Source: an uncultured Bacteroidota bacterium
GTDB lineage: Bacteria > Bacteroidota > Bacteroidia > Bacteroidales > P3
Direction of reading: 5' to 3'
DNA length: 64,000 bases
Assembly: GCA_902800395.1 (NCBI GenBank)
Contig: CADCEC010000007.1
Span: forward strand, 42,405 to 106,404
The notes under the pieces are model-generated. The model saw only the letters and a list, made by a program, of their open reading frames with translations. It was not told the origin of the DNA and did no database searches. Made by a program: the position numbers and the translations under genes. Shown piece after piece: positions 8,666 to 16,883 of the stretch (within the stretch, counting starts at the first letter, position 1; each line of letters opens with the position of its first letter).

Positions 8666-9607
8666 TTAACTATTAACCACCCTCTCTCCCACCCGTAGTC
8701 TCGCACTACGGGCACGATTGTTTCTCGCCACCTCCTCCTCGCTAGCTTTCACCGCCCCATGGCTCACCATCCGCATCGGCGACAGCACGTTGCCATAAAA
8801 ATCCTTTTCCACCTCACCCTCAAAATTGCCGCTGCGCATGAAATTTTTCACCAGTCGGTCCTCGAGCGAATGGTAACTGATAACCACCAGACGTCCGCCG
8901 GGCTTCAGCACCTCGCTGGCCTGCTGCAACATCTCCTTCAACGCCTCCAACTCACCGTTCACCTCAATCCTCAGCGCCTGAAACAGCATCGCCAGATACT
9001 TGTTCTCCATCCCCCTCGGCAGATGCCGCTGCACCGCCTCCTTCAACTCCCCTGTCGTCTTTATCTCTCTCCGCTCTCCACTTTCCACTTTCCACTTCAC
9101 TATTGCCCTCGCCATCTGCCTCGCATTCGGCAACTCGCCATAGAGTTTCAACAACCGCGCCAACTCCTCCTCCCCGAGACTATTCACCAAGTCGGATGCC
9201 GTCACCTCGCCACGACGGTCCATCCTCAAATCAAGGGCACCGTCGAAACGGGTCGAGAAACCACGCTCAGCCACATCAAATTGATGACTGCTCACACCTA
9301 AGTCCGCCAATATACCATCCACCTGCCGCACTCCATGCAACCGCAGGAAACTCTTCAAATAACGAAAATTTTCATTGATGAAATCAAACTGAGCACCGTT
9401 TTCAACTTTCAACTTTCCACTTTCAACTTTCGCATCCTCATCCTGATCGAACGCCAACAGTCGCCCACCCTCTCCCAATCGTTCCAGAATGGCACGCGAA
9501 TGGCCACCTCCCCCGAAAGTCACGTCGACATACGTACCGTCGGGATGCAATGCGAGGCCATCCAAAGCCTCATCCAACATCACTGGGATATGGTACTCAC
9601 TGCTCAT
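8666..9607 (-). CDS. rsmH: RsmH 16S rRNA (cytosine-1402-N4)-methyltransferase
   Basis: SAM-dependent methyltransferase modifying C1402 of 16S rRNA, conventionally second in dcw clusters. The start MSSEYHIPVMLDEAL at 9607 is chosen because it matches the family N-terminus; the frame could open 15 codons further upstream, but that part lies in mraZ. It overlaps the mraZ end by 11 bases. Motifs: VDVTFGGGGHSRAIL (SAM loop), ILADLGVSSHQFD, GFSTRFDGALDLRMD, and VVISYHSLEDRLVK. Two 7-base repeat arrays are read in frame, giving KVESGKLKVENG (about residues 59-70) and KWKVESGERRE (about 171-181). The C-terminal ERVVNS and stop also lie in a repeat. Confidence 0.95.
   Translation of the reverse strand: MSSEYHIPVMLDEALDGLALHPDGTYVDVTFGGGGHSRAILERLGEGGRLLAFDQDEDAKVESGKLKVENGAQFDFINENFRYLKSFLRLHGVRQVDGILADLGVSSHQFDVAERGFSTRFDGALDLRMDRRGEVTASDLVNSLGEEELARLLKLYGELPNARQMARAIVKWKVESGERREIKTTGELKEAVQRHLPRGMENKYLAMLFQALRIEVNGELEALKEMLQQASEVLKPGGRLVVISYHSLEDRLVKNFMRSGNFEGEVEKDFYGNVLSPMRMVSHGAVKASEEEVARNNRARSARLRVGERVVNS
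9070..9096 (-). repeat. Heptad array inside rsmH (copy 1)
   Basis: CTTTCCA units (plus-strand view), read as KWKVESGERR in RsmH. Confidence 0.85.
9398..9431 (-). repeat. Heptad array inside rsmH (copy 2)
   Basis: Units AACTTTC/CACTTTC, read as KVESGKLKVENG in RsmH. Confidence 0.88.
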
Positions 9608-10058
9608 TCTTGACAGGCATTGTGCCCAGCAGCGCCTCTGCCTTCTCGGCAAAATCCCTGCTCGACTGGTTCATCTTCTCGTAGGTCTCACGGCCCCACA
9701 GCTCGATGAACTTGCCCGTCGATTGCAACACAATCTCCTTCGCCTTCGCAATCATATGCTTCTGCTCCGCCGGCACCAAAAGCCTGTCGTTCGAATCCAA
9801 TTCGATAACATTGCCCTCCGTCAGCTTACGAAGCACCTCACGATCTTCGCGGCGATAAGGATTCAGCAGCCCTTGCAACTTCTCCACTTCCTCCCTGAAA
9901 CTGGCATACGTCCATAGCTCCAAACACTCGGCATAGACACTCTCGCGGATAACGAAACGACCGTCCTCCGTCTCCAACTGCCTCTTCAGCGCAATTGGGA
10001 ACTTGAAGCGGCCATTCGAGTCCACCTTACAATATTCTTTTCCAAGTATTAAGGCCAT
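9597..10058 (-). CDS. mraZ: MraZ transcriptional regulator
   Basis: Small AbrB-fold DNA-binding protein (153 residues, two swapped-hairpin repeats) that usually binds GGGN-type boxes upstream of its own dcw operon. Family features are the N-terminal LGKEYCKVDSNGRFKFP and the second-repeat counterpart VIELDSNDRLLVPAE. It is first in the operon and overlaps rsmH by 11 bases. The repeat-rich region upstream (10226-10275), read on its strand, contains TGGGA/GTGGGAAA-like words that could serve as operators, but this overlaps a tandem-repeat array and is not decisive. Confidence 0.94.
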   Translation of the reverse strand: MALILGKEYCKVDSNGRFKFPIALKRQLETEDGRFVIRESVYAECLELWTYASFREEVEKLQGLLNPYRREDREVLRKLTEGNVIELDSNDRLLVPAEQKHMIAKAKEIVLQSTGKFIELWGRETYEKMNQSSRDFAEKAEALLGTMPVKNEQ

Positions 10059-10502
10059 TTTTACCTATTTTTTTCAAGGTGTAAAAATACGAAGAATTTT
10101 CCAATTTCTGCCTTAAAATTCCAAAATTTGTTGTTTTTAACCAATTTTTGTTGTTCATAACCCTAAACGAACAATTCAAAATTTTGTTTCACTTTTCCAC
10201 AAAAAAAATTTTTACCCCTCCTCAATCCTTTCCCACTCTCACTTTCCACTTTTCACTTTCCACTCTCCACCCTTCACCTTCCCATCCCCTCCCCTGTTGA
10301 AAACTTTTTTACCTTGCTGCCGACAGAGCGTTTTTTTTTGTCGAACTTGAAAAAAAATGTTAAAAGTGTGACCCAAAATCGACACCTCGCCGTCTTTATA
10401 TATAGACGAAATATTGTCTAACTATTAACTTTTATCTATTAACTATTGACTTTTATTGTATATTTGTACACAAAACAAGAACCTAAAAAATAACACAAAA
10501 GT
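10059..10502. promoter_or_regulatory. Divergent intergenic region between mraZ and the T9SS-B gene
   Basis: 444 bases with no gene. Minus strand: a near-consensus TATTTTTA at 10082-10089 is the best candidate for the mraZ promoter (7 of 8 positions), in an AT-rich tract. Middle: a 7-base degenerate array at 10226-10275 (units such as ACTTTCC, ACTCTCC). Plus strand: a second 7-base array at 10418-10455 (TAACTAT, TAACTTT), then an exact TATATTTG at 10459-10466 feeding the gene at 10503. Around 10395-10420 there is an imperfect inverted repeat GTCTTTATATATAGAC followed by GACGAAATATTGTC. Confidence 0.6.
10459..10466 (+). promoter_or_regulatory. Bacteroidota -7 element TATATTTG
   Basis: Exact TAnnTTTG match 36 bases before the start codon of the large T9SS protein. 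The upstream TTG at 10446-10448 is only 10 bases away, so the -33 element is not convincing. Confidence 0.6.
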
Positions 10503-13500
10503 ATGTCATACAGAAGATTATATAAATTCTTGTTCTTACTGGGCTTTTTATTCCCGTGGCAATCCCTTCTTTTTGCTCAGAGTAACCGCGTCATGCTACT
10601 CAACGAAGAATGGGACACCTACAGCCAAACCAGCAACCGCTACGTCAACGGATGGTACTTCTGCAAGAGCGGCATCAACGACCAATCCATTGTCCAGCGC
10701 GCCAACCTCCATGCCTTCCTCTCCACCGGCACTACCGAGGGCAGCGGCACCACCGTCGCCACCCCTTGGCTGGCTCAAGTAGCCGACACCTTCTCTTTCT
10801 ACATCTATGGCTCCAATCTCCGTGGGCACACGGCCCAGGTGGAGTTCGGATTCATCCCCGACACCGCAACAATCACCGACCCCTCCGATATCTGCGCCCT
10901 CTTCATCCCCTACGACACCGTCTCCCTCTCCGTCTCCAACCAGTGGCAGCGCACCACACGCGACATGCACCCCTACTACGCCATCCACGGCACCACCCAC
11001 CGCTTCGCCATCCGACTGATCAACAACTATCACCAAGAACTCTACCTCGACGAAATCCGTGCCTGGATACCCGCCGACGACACCTCCACCGCCTCCTGCC
11101 CCACTTCCCTCGGTCGCGACTTCTGGGTGATGTTCCTCGCCAACGGTGGCGACCAAACGCCCCACCAAACCCTTCTCACAGCCGTCGGCGACAGCAACGC
11201 CTCCATCACCGTCTCCAACCCCTCCACAGGATGGAGCACCACCTCCTCCCTGACCGCCAACCAGTCTACCCAAATCTCCGTTCCCATAGCCTCCTCCATC
11301 AGCGAACAGTCCAACACCCCACAAACCAAACGTGTAGGCCTGCACGTCACCTCCACCTCCTCCATCTCGCTCTACGCCAAGAACTACAAGTTCAAATGCA
11401 ACGACCTCACCCTGATACTCCCCTCCCACGCTTTAGGCACCCGATACATCATGCAAGACTATCCGGGAGACCCGTCTCAATCTTCGTCGCCGGGACCAGG
11501 AGCTGAAGTAGGCTTCGTGGCCACCCTCGACAACACAACTCTGACTATGGTGCTCCCCTGCAACCTGACAAACAACTCCGCCCTCGCTGGCGACACCCTG
11601 ACCGTCAACCTCATGCAGGGCGAAAGCTATCAACTCATCGCCAACGCCTCGGATTCCTTCTCCGGCATGGAAGTCACCTCCAACGGGAAACCCTTCGCTG
11701 CCTTCCAGGGCAACCGCGAGGCTCATATCCCCGCAGGGTACGGCGGTGCCGACCTAATCTACGAGCAAGCCGTACCTGTGGATTATTGGGGCACCACCCA
11801 TGTGGTGGTGCCTTCCTACGGACGCAGCGGCGACCGCGTAAGAATCACCTCGAGCGAAGACAACTGCCAAGTGTACGACAACGGCACCTTCCTCCAAACC
11901 CTCCAGAAAGGAGACACCTATGAAGTCGTCATTTCAGGCTCTGCCCATCAATATAGCAGCAACAAGAAAGTCTGCGTAGGCCGCTATCTCCGTGGCTCAC
12001 AGTCGGCCGGCAACCCCGGCGACCCCGCCTCGGTGATGATTCCCCCGGTCGACCTCGGCGTGCAGCACCTCCGATTCGACGTCCCGACGGCCACCGACAT
12101 CAGCAACCATTACCTCAACATCGTCGCCCGCAATTCCTATGTCGGCAGCATCACTCTCGACGGAAACAATATCAGTAGCCAATTCACCCAACTCAACAGC
12201 ACCTACAGCTTCGCACAAATCCCCGTCTCAACCGGCATCCACCTGCTTGAAAGTCCCCTTGGCCCTGTCGTGGCCGACTACTACGCTTTGGGCAACTATG
12301 CGGGCTACGCCTCACTTATAGGCCAATCCTTCTGTAATCAACAAACGCCAATCGAGACCTCCTGCATGGGCAGAAGTTCCAAGGGGCGTGATTTCTGGGC
12401 CACTTTCCTGTGCAACGACGACGATCCCGAGAACAGCGCCCTCTCTTTGATAGCTACCGGTGCACAGCAGGCGTCGGTCACGGTGACCAACCCCGAGACG
12501 GGATGGACTCAAACGGCATCCATGCCGGCAGGCGGGAAAGTGCAAATCAACCTCCCCACCGCCAACACCATCCCTTCGGGTCAACCGCACAACATCGGGT
12601 ACCACATCACCTCGACGGTACCCGTCACACTCTATTCTTGTAATTTCAAAGGGGGGTCTTGGGATTTCGCACAAGTATTTCCTACTTTCGCCATTGACGA
12701 CAACTACATAGTGCAGAACTACCCCAACAATAGCGACCATCCCGCCAACGTGGCCTTTGTGGCCACCGAGAATGGAACGAACCTTTCAATGGTACTCCCT
12801 TGTACCGTGACGGGCCTCAGTCTGCCCGCGGGAAGCCAATACACGGCGACCCTTGATTCCGGGCAGAGTTTGCTGCTACGCGCCGACCCAGGTGGCGACT
12901 TCTCTGGTATGGAAGTGAGTTCGAACTGCAAACCCTTTGCCCTTTTCCAAGGTTGCGCTGCAGGACGCGTGGGTGACAATGGCACCAATTCAGGTCGCGA
13001 CCACTTCTTCGAGCAAGCTTTGTCGCCTGCGATGTGGGGCACGGAATTTGTGGCCGATGCCTCTCTCAACCGTAGCGAAGGCGACCGCGTGGTGGTCACC
13101 GCTGGGGCCGACAACTGCACTGTGCAAATCAACGGCAGCATCGTCACCACCCTCATGCGCGGCCAAAGCTACGAACACACCCTTGCTTCCAGCACCACCG
13201 CCCATATTATCACCTCTCAGCCCTCCTACGCCTGTCTCTACCTCGTCAGTTACCGCAATGGAGGAACCAATGGCGACCCGGGGGCCGCTACACTGCCCCC
13301 CGTGAACCGTTGGGTTTGCCATAGTGACTTCATGTTGCACCAGTGCAACAACAACCCTTCGAGCCAATACTACATCGCCAACCCATACATCAACATCATT
13401 GCCGAAAACAGCGCCGTGGGTACCCTCGCCCTCGATGGAACGGTTATCCCTGCCTCCCAATTCTCCCCCATCGCAGGCACCTCCTTCAGCCACACTCGGA

Positions 13501-14540
13501 TGCACATTGACTATGGTGCCCACACCCTCGACGCCGGCGACGCAGGCACCTTCTCGGCACGTGCTTACGGACTGGGCCAATGGGTGGGATTCGCTTACAA
13601 CATCGACATGCTGGTGGACACAATGGAACGCTGCCTTCCTCAGTTACACCACGACACAATAACCTATTCCGACAGCGTCTGCATGGGGCAGGCTTACCTC
13701 TTGTCGAGCGAGATTGTCTGTGGCGGCGAAACCTATTTCCCTCCTGAAGGGCTCATTTATGTGCGCCCCGCTGAGACAGCCACAGCGGGCACCCTCGAAC
13801 GATGGTCCAACTGGGTGGTGGACGATACTGTGGTGCATCACATCCACCTGACGCTCACCGTGCTGCCTTCCTACAGCGAAGAGGTATACGTCTCCCTTCC
13901 GCCAGGCGAGAGCGTCTCCTTCGCCGACACCCTCATCGCCGACACCGGCACCTGGGTTTTCCACTACACCACCGTGGGGGGCTGCGACTCGACGGTGACA
14001 CTCCATGTGCAGGACTGCGAGATAGAGGTCTGCGTCGAGGTGAACCGCGACTTCATTGACTTCGACCATCCTGTGGTGACGCTCCACGACTGTTCTCCGG
14101 ACCGTTATTCTTCAACGTGGGTTTTCTCCGACGGATACACCCTTAATGGCGAGCGTGCCCGCCGGCAGTTTGTGCATCCGTTGCCCGACACCGTCACTGT
14201 GACGCTGCGTTCGTGCAACCGTTACGGCTGCTGCGCTGATACTACCATTGGTTTCCGCCCTTTGATTCGTTCGGTTTGGTTCCCCAATGTCTTCATTCCC
14301 GACGGGGAGCAGAACAATCGCTTCGGCGCTGTCACCAGCTGTCAGGTGGCGGAGTTCGAGCTCTTCGTCTACAACCGCTGGGGCCTGCTGGTCTACCACA
14401 CCACCGACATCCTCGCCCTTTGGGACGGTACACGTGACGGGGTGCCTTTGTCGCAGGGGGCTTACGCCTACCGCTGGTACCTGAAGGATGTCTACGGGGA
14501 CCGCTGGAGCGGCACCGGCACCGTCACCCTCCTCCGCTAA
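10503..14540 (+). CDS. Giant T9SS type B cargo protein with two IgGFc-binding-like repeats
   Basis: Predicted secreted 1345-residue protein. An N-terminal signal peptide ends around LLFAQS. Two tandem segments of ~430 residues start at about 200 (SLGRDFWVMFLANGGD) and 628 (KGRDFWATFLCNDDD); both contain DFW, P-TGW, a GMEV-S-GKPFA-FQG block and NIIA-NS, the pattern of the IgGFc-binding N-terminal domain family. After a cysteine-containing linker (about 1060-1240) the last ~85 residues (FPNVFIPDGEQNNRFG, YNRWGLLVY, WDGTRDG, GAYAYRWYLKD) form the gliding-motility-associated C-terminal domain, the T9SS type B sorting signal. Likely surface-attached; the ligand is unknown. The coding strand is strongly C-rich. 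Monocistronic, with its own promoter. Confidence 0.85.
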   Translation: MSYRRLYKFLFLLGFLFPWQSLLFAQSNRVMLLNEEWDTYSQTSNRYVNGWYFCKSGINDQSIVQRANLHAFLSTGTTEGSGTTVATPWLAQVADTFSFYIYGSNLRGHTAQVEFGFIPDTATITDPSDICALFIPYDTVSLSVSNQWQRTTRDMHPYYAIHGTTHRFAIRLINNYHQELYLDEIRAWIPADDTSTASCPTSLGRDFWVMFLANGGDQTPHQTLLTAVGDSNASITVSNPSTGWSTTSSLTANQSTQISVPIASSISEQSNTPQTKRVGLHVTSTSSISLYAKNYKFKCNDLTLILPSHALGTRYIMQDYPGDPSQSSSPGPGAEVGFVATLDNTTLTMVLPCNLTNNSALAGDTLTVNLMQGESYQLIANASDSFSGMEVTSNGKPFAAFQGNREAHIPAGYGGADLIYEQAVPVDYWGTTHVVVPSYGRSGDRVRITSSEDNCQVYDNGTFLQTLQKGDTYEVVISGSAHQYSSNKKVCVGRYLRGSQSAGNPGDPASVMIPPVDLGVQHLRFDVPTATDISNHYLNIVARNSYVGSITLDGNNISSQFTQLNSTYSFAQIPVSTGIHLLESPLGPVVADYYALGNYAGYASLIGQSFCNQQTPIETSCMGRSSKGRDFWATFLCNDDDPENSALSLIATGAQQASVTVTNPETGWTQTASMPAGGKVQINLPTANTIPSGQPHNIGYHITSTVPVTLYSCNFKGGSWDFAQVFPTFAIDDNYIVQNYPNNSDHPANVAFVATENGTNLSMVLPCTVTGLSLPAGSQYTATLDSGQSLLLRADPGGDFSGMEVSSNCKPFALFQGCAAGRVGDNGTNSGRDHFFEQALSPAMWGTEFVADASLNRSEGDRVVVTAGADNCTVQINGSIVTTLMRGQSYEHTLASSTTAHIITSQPSYACLYLVSYRNGGTNGDPGAATLPPVNRWVCHSDFMLHQCNNNPSSQYYIANPYINIIAENSAVGTLALDGTVIPASQFSPIAGTSFSHTRMHIDYGAHTLDAGDAGTFSARAYGLGQWVGFAYNIDMLVDTMERCLPQLHHDTITYSDSVCMGQAYLLSSEIVCGGETYFPPEGLIYVRPAETATAGTLERWSNWVVDDTVVHHIHLTLTVLPSYSEEVYVSLPPGESVSFADTLIADTGTWVFHYTTVGGCDSTVTLHVQDCEIEVCVEVNRDFIDFDHPVVTLHDCSPDRYSSTWVFSDGYTLNGERARRQFVHPLPDTVTVTLRSCNRYGCCADTTIGFRPLIRSVWFPNVFIPDGEQNNRFGAVTSCQVAEFELFVYNRWGLLVYHTTDILALWDGTRDGVPLSQGAYAYRWYLKDVYGDRWSGTGTVTLLR

Positions 14541-14575
14541 ACCCTTCCTCCTCACCTTTAATGTTTTTCTCTCTC

Positions 14576-14595
14576 GTCCCCTGTCCCGAGGGGAC
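14576..14595 (+). terminator. Weak hairpin after the T9SS-B gene
   Basis: GTCCCC and GGGGAC arms around an 8-base loop, about 35 bases after the stop. No U-run follows immediately, so intrinsic termination is uncertain. Confidence 0.3.
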
Positions 14596-14653
14596 AATCT
14601 ACAGAGGGGGAGCCTAAAACGTATTTTTTATTTCACATTTTCAATTTTTTTCG

Positions 14654-14661
14654 TATCTTTG
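14654..14661 (+). promoter_or_regulatory. Bacteroidota -7 element TATCTTTG
   Basis: Exact TAnnTTTG in an AT-rich tract 47 bases before the S46 peptidase start; no clear TTTG upstream element. It would drive the peptidase and the overlapping rpoN-M23 gene. Confidence 0.65.
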
Positions 14662-14708
14662 CAGTCTTGAATCATTTTAAATATTAATAATTAAAAACAT
14701 TTAAAACA

Positions 14709-16883
14709 ATGAAAATTCGCACCTTAGTTATCGCCCTCGCCCTTTCGCTGGTGATGCCCAACATTGCCCGCGCCGACGAAGGCATGTGGCTCCTCTCCCT
14801 GATTGGCAAGAACTATCAGGACATGCAGCGCCAGGGCTTCAAGCTCACGCCCGAGGACATCTACAACGTCAACAACGCCTGCCTCAAAGACGCCATCGTC
14901 GGACTCGGCAATGCCGGCAGCCCCTTCTGGCACTTCTGCACCGGCGAAATCATCTCCTCCAAGGGTCTCGTCTCCACCAACCACCACTGTGGCTACGGAA
15001 AGCTGCAGGAGCACTCCACCGTGGAACATGACTACCTGCGCGACGGCTTCTGGGCCTACTCGATGGACCAGGAACTCCCCAACCCCGGCCTCACTGCCTC
15101 TATCCTTGTCCGCATGGAAGATGTCACCGACCAAGTGAAGAAGGCTATTACCGACGAGATGAACGAGGGCGACCGCGCCGAAGCGGTGAAGAAAATCTCC
15201 GAGCAGATTGCCGAGAAGGCTGTCGAGGGAACGGTGTATGACGCTAAAGTCATCCCGATGTTCAACGACAACCAGTACTTCCTCTTCGTGCATATCATCT
15301 ACAAGGATGTCCGCCTCGTGGGCGCTCCCCCCTCGTCAATGGGCAAGTTCGGCGGCGACACCGACAACTGGAGCTGGCCGCGCCACACCTGCGACTTCTC
15401 CATGTTCCGCATCTACACCGCCCCCGACGGCAGCCCCGCCGACTACAGCAAGGACAACATCCCCCTGGAACCCAAGCACCATCTCCCCGTGAGCGCCGGC
15501 GAGATTAACGACGGCGACTTTGCGATGGTGATGGGCTTCCCCGGCACCACCGACCATTTCCTGACCAGCTACGGCTTGGAGGAGACGATGAATATCACCA
15601 ACAAGCTGCGCTACGAAATCCGCACCGTGAAAATCAACATCCTCCGCGAGGAGATGGCCGCCAGCCAGGCCACCCGCATCAAATACGCCTCCAAGTATGC
15701 CAGCTGCTCCAACTACTGGAAATACAGCTACGAGCAGAACAAGGCCCTGAAGAACCTCAACACCATGGGTGTGAAGAAAGAGGTGGAGAAAGAGTATCTG
15801 GACTGGGCCCGTAAGCAGACGAACCCGAAGTATGTGCGTGCCCTCGACCTCATCCAGAAAGGCTATGCCGCCCGTGCCGTTGCCGAAGAGGCCAACATGT
15901 ACCTTGTGGAAGGTCTGCTGACCGGTCCCGAGCTGCTGCTGCAGGCTGTGCGCATCTACAACACCCTCGAAGCCGCCGAGAACCCCGACTATGCTGCCTA
16001 CCGCGACAATATCCTCGAGGGCATGACGGCCAAAGCCGCCGATTTCTACAAGGACTACAACATGGAGACGGAGATGCGCGTGATGACCGGCCTCTTCGCC
16101 CATGTCTACAAGAACATGAACGAACAGTATATGCCCGAATTCCTTGTGAAAGCCGGCAAAAAGAAAGACGGCGACTTTACGAAATATGTGGCTGAGATGT
16201 TCGAGGAGAGCATCTTCGCCACTGAGGAGAGCTTCATGAAGTTCATGCAGAAGCCTTCGCTGAAGAAACTGGCCAAAGACCCCATCTACAAGGCTGGCAA
16301 GGAGACCTTCGAGAAATATCAGGAGGTGAACAGCATCGTTCCGCAGGAAGAGCAGGAGAACCTGGAGCGCGGCATCCGCGACTTCACCGACGGCATCCTG
16401 CAGATTAACGACGGCCGCAAACTCATGTCGCCCGATGCCAACTCGACCATCCGCCTGACTTACGGCAACGTAATGAGCTACGACCCGCGCGACGGTGTCT
16501 CCTACCACTACTACACCACCATGAAGGGTGTCATCGAGAAGGAAGACCCGGACAACGCCGAGTTCAACGTCCCCACCCGACTGAAAGAGCTCTATGCCAA
16601 GAAGGAGTTCGGCAGCTACGCCAACAAGCGCGGAGAACTGCCCACCTGCTTCATCACCAACAACGACATCACTGGCGGCAACTCCGGCTCACCCGTCATC
16701 AACGGCAAGGGTGTCCTCATCGGACTGGCCTTCGACGGCAACAGCGAGGCCATGAGCGGCGACATCGACTTCGAGGAGAACCTGCAGCGCTGCATCTGCC
16801 TCGATAGCCGCTACATGCTCTGGGTCATCGACGTCTACGCCGGTGCCAAGAACCTCATCGCCGAGATGGATATTGTCAGATAA
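14709..16883 (+). CDS. S46 family dipeptidyl-peptidase (DPP7-like)
   Basis: Periplasmic serine exopeptidase that removes dipeptides from oligopeptides, used by asaccharolytic Bacteroidota. 724 residues with signal peptide (cleavage after NIARA). Catalytic elements: STNHHCGYG (His92/93), GGDTDNWSWPRHTCDF (Asp near 225) and GGNSGSPVING (Ser659). In the family the residue 18 positions after the serine sets P1 preference: Arg in DPP11 (acidic P1), Gly in DPP7 (hydrophobic P1). Here it is Gly677 in FDGNSEAMSGD, so DPP7-type specificity is predicted. The stop overlaps the next start as TAATG, implying translational coupling to rpoN-M23. Confidence 0.92.
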   Translation: MKIRTLVIALALSLVMPNIARADEGMWLLSLIGKNYQDMQRQGFKLTPEDIYNVNNACLKDAIVGLGNAGSPFWHFCTGEIISSKGLVSTNHHCGYGKLQEHSTVEHDYLRDGFWAYSMDQELPNPGLTASILVRMEDVTDQVKKAITDEMNEGDRAEAVKKISEQIAEKAVEGTVYDAKVIPMFNDNQYFLFVHIIYKDVRLVGAPPSSMGKFGGDTDNWSWPRHTCDFSMFRIYTAPDGSPADYSKDNIPLEPKHHLPVSAGEINDGDFAMVMGFPGTTDHFLTSYGLEETMNITNKLRYEIRTVKINILREEMAASQATRIKYASKYASCSNYWKYSYEQNKALKNLNTMGVKKEVEKEYLDWARKQTNPKYVRALDLIQKGYAARAVAEEANMYLVEGLLTGPELLLQAVRIYNTLEAAENPDYAAYRDNILEGMTAKAADFYKDYNMETEMRVMTGLFAHVYKNMNEQYMPEFLVKAGKKKDGDFTKYVAEMFEESIFATEESFMKFMQKPSLKKLAKDPIYKAGKETFEKYQEVNSIVPQEEQENLERGIRDFTDGILQINDGRKLMSPDANSTIRLTYGNVMSYDPRDGVSYHYYTTMKGVIEKEDPDNAEFNVPTRLKELYAKKEFGSYANKRGELPTCFITNNDITGGNSGSPVINGKGVLIGLAFDGNSEAMSGDIDFEENLQRCICLDSRYMLWVIDVYAGAKNLIAEMDIVR

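Larger units (their letters stand above)
4229..8683. repeat. Heptad/nonad arrays at dcw gene junctions
   Basis: Four junctions here are built of short tandem units: 4229-4262 (mraY-murE, 7), 5707-5745 (murE-ftsI, 9), 7983-8020 (ftsI-ftsL, 7) and 8637-8683 (ftsL-rsmH, 7). A fifth, 3014-3046 (MurD remnant-mraY, period 8), lies just outside this range. Units are TTA-, TAA- or TTAACT-rich and often carry the stop codon. The coordinates cover a set, not one block. Confidence 0.85.

Noticed and set aside
9608-9652. Longer RsmH with 15 extra N-terminal residues
   Set aside because: Those codons lie inside mraZ and do not resemble the family; MSSEYHIPVML is the conserved start.
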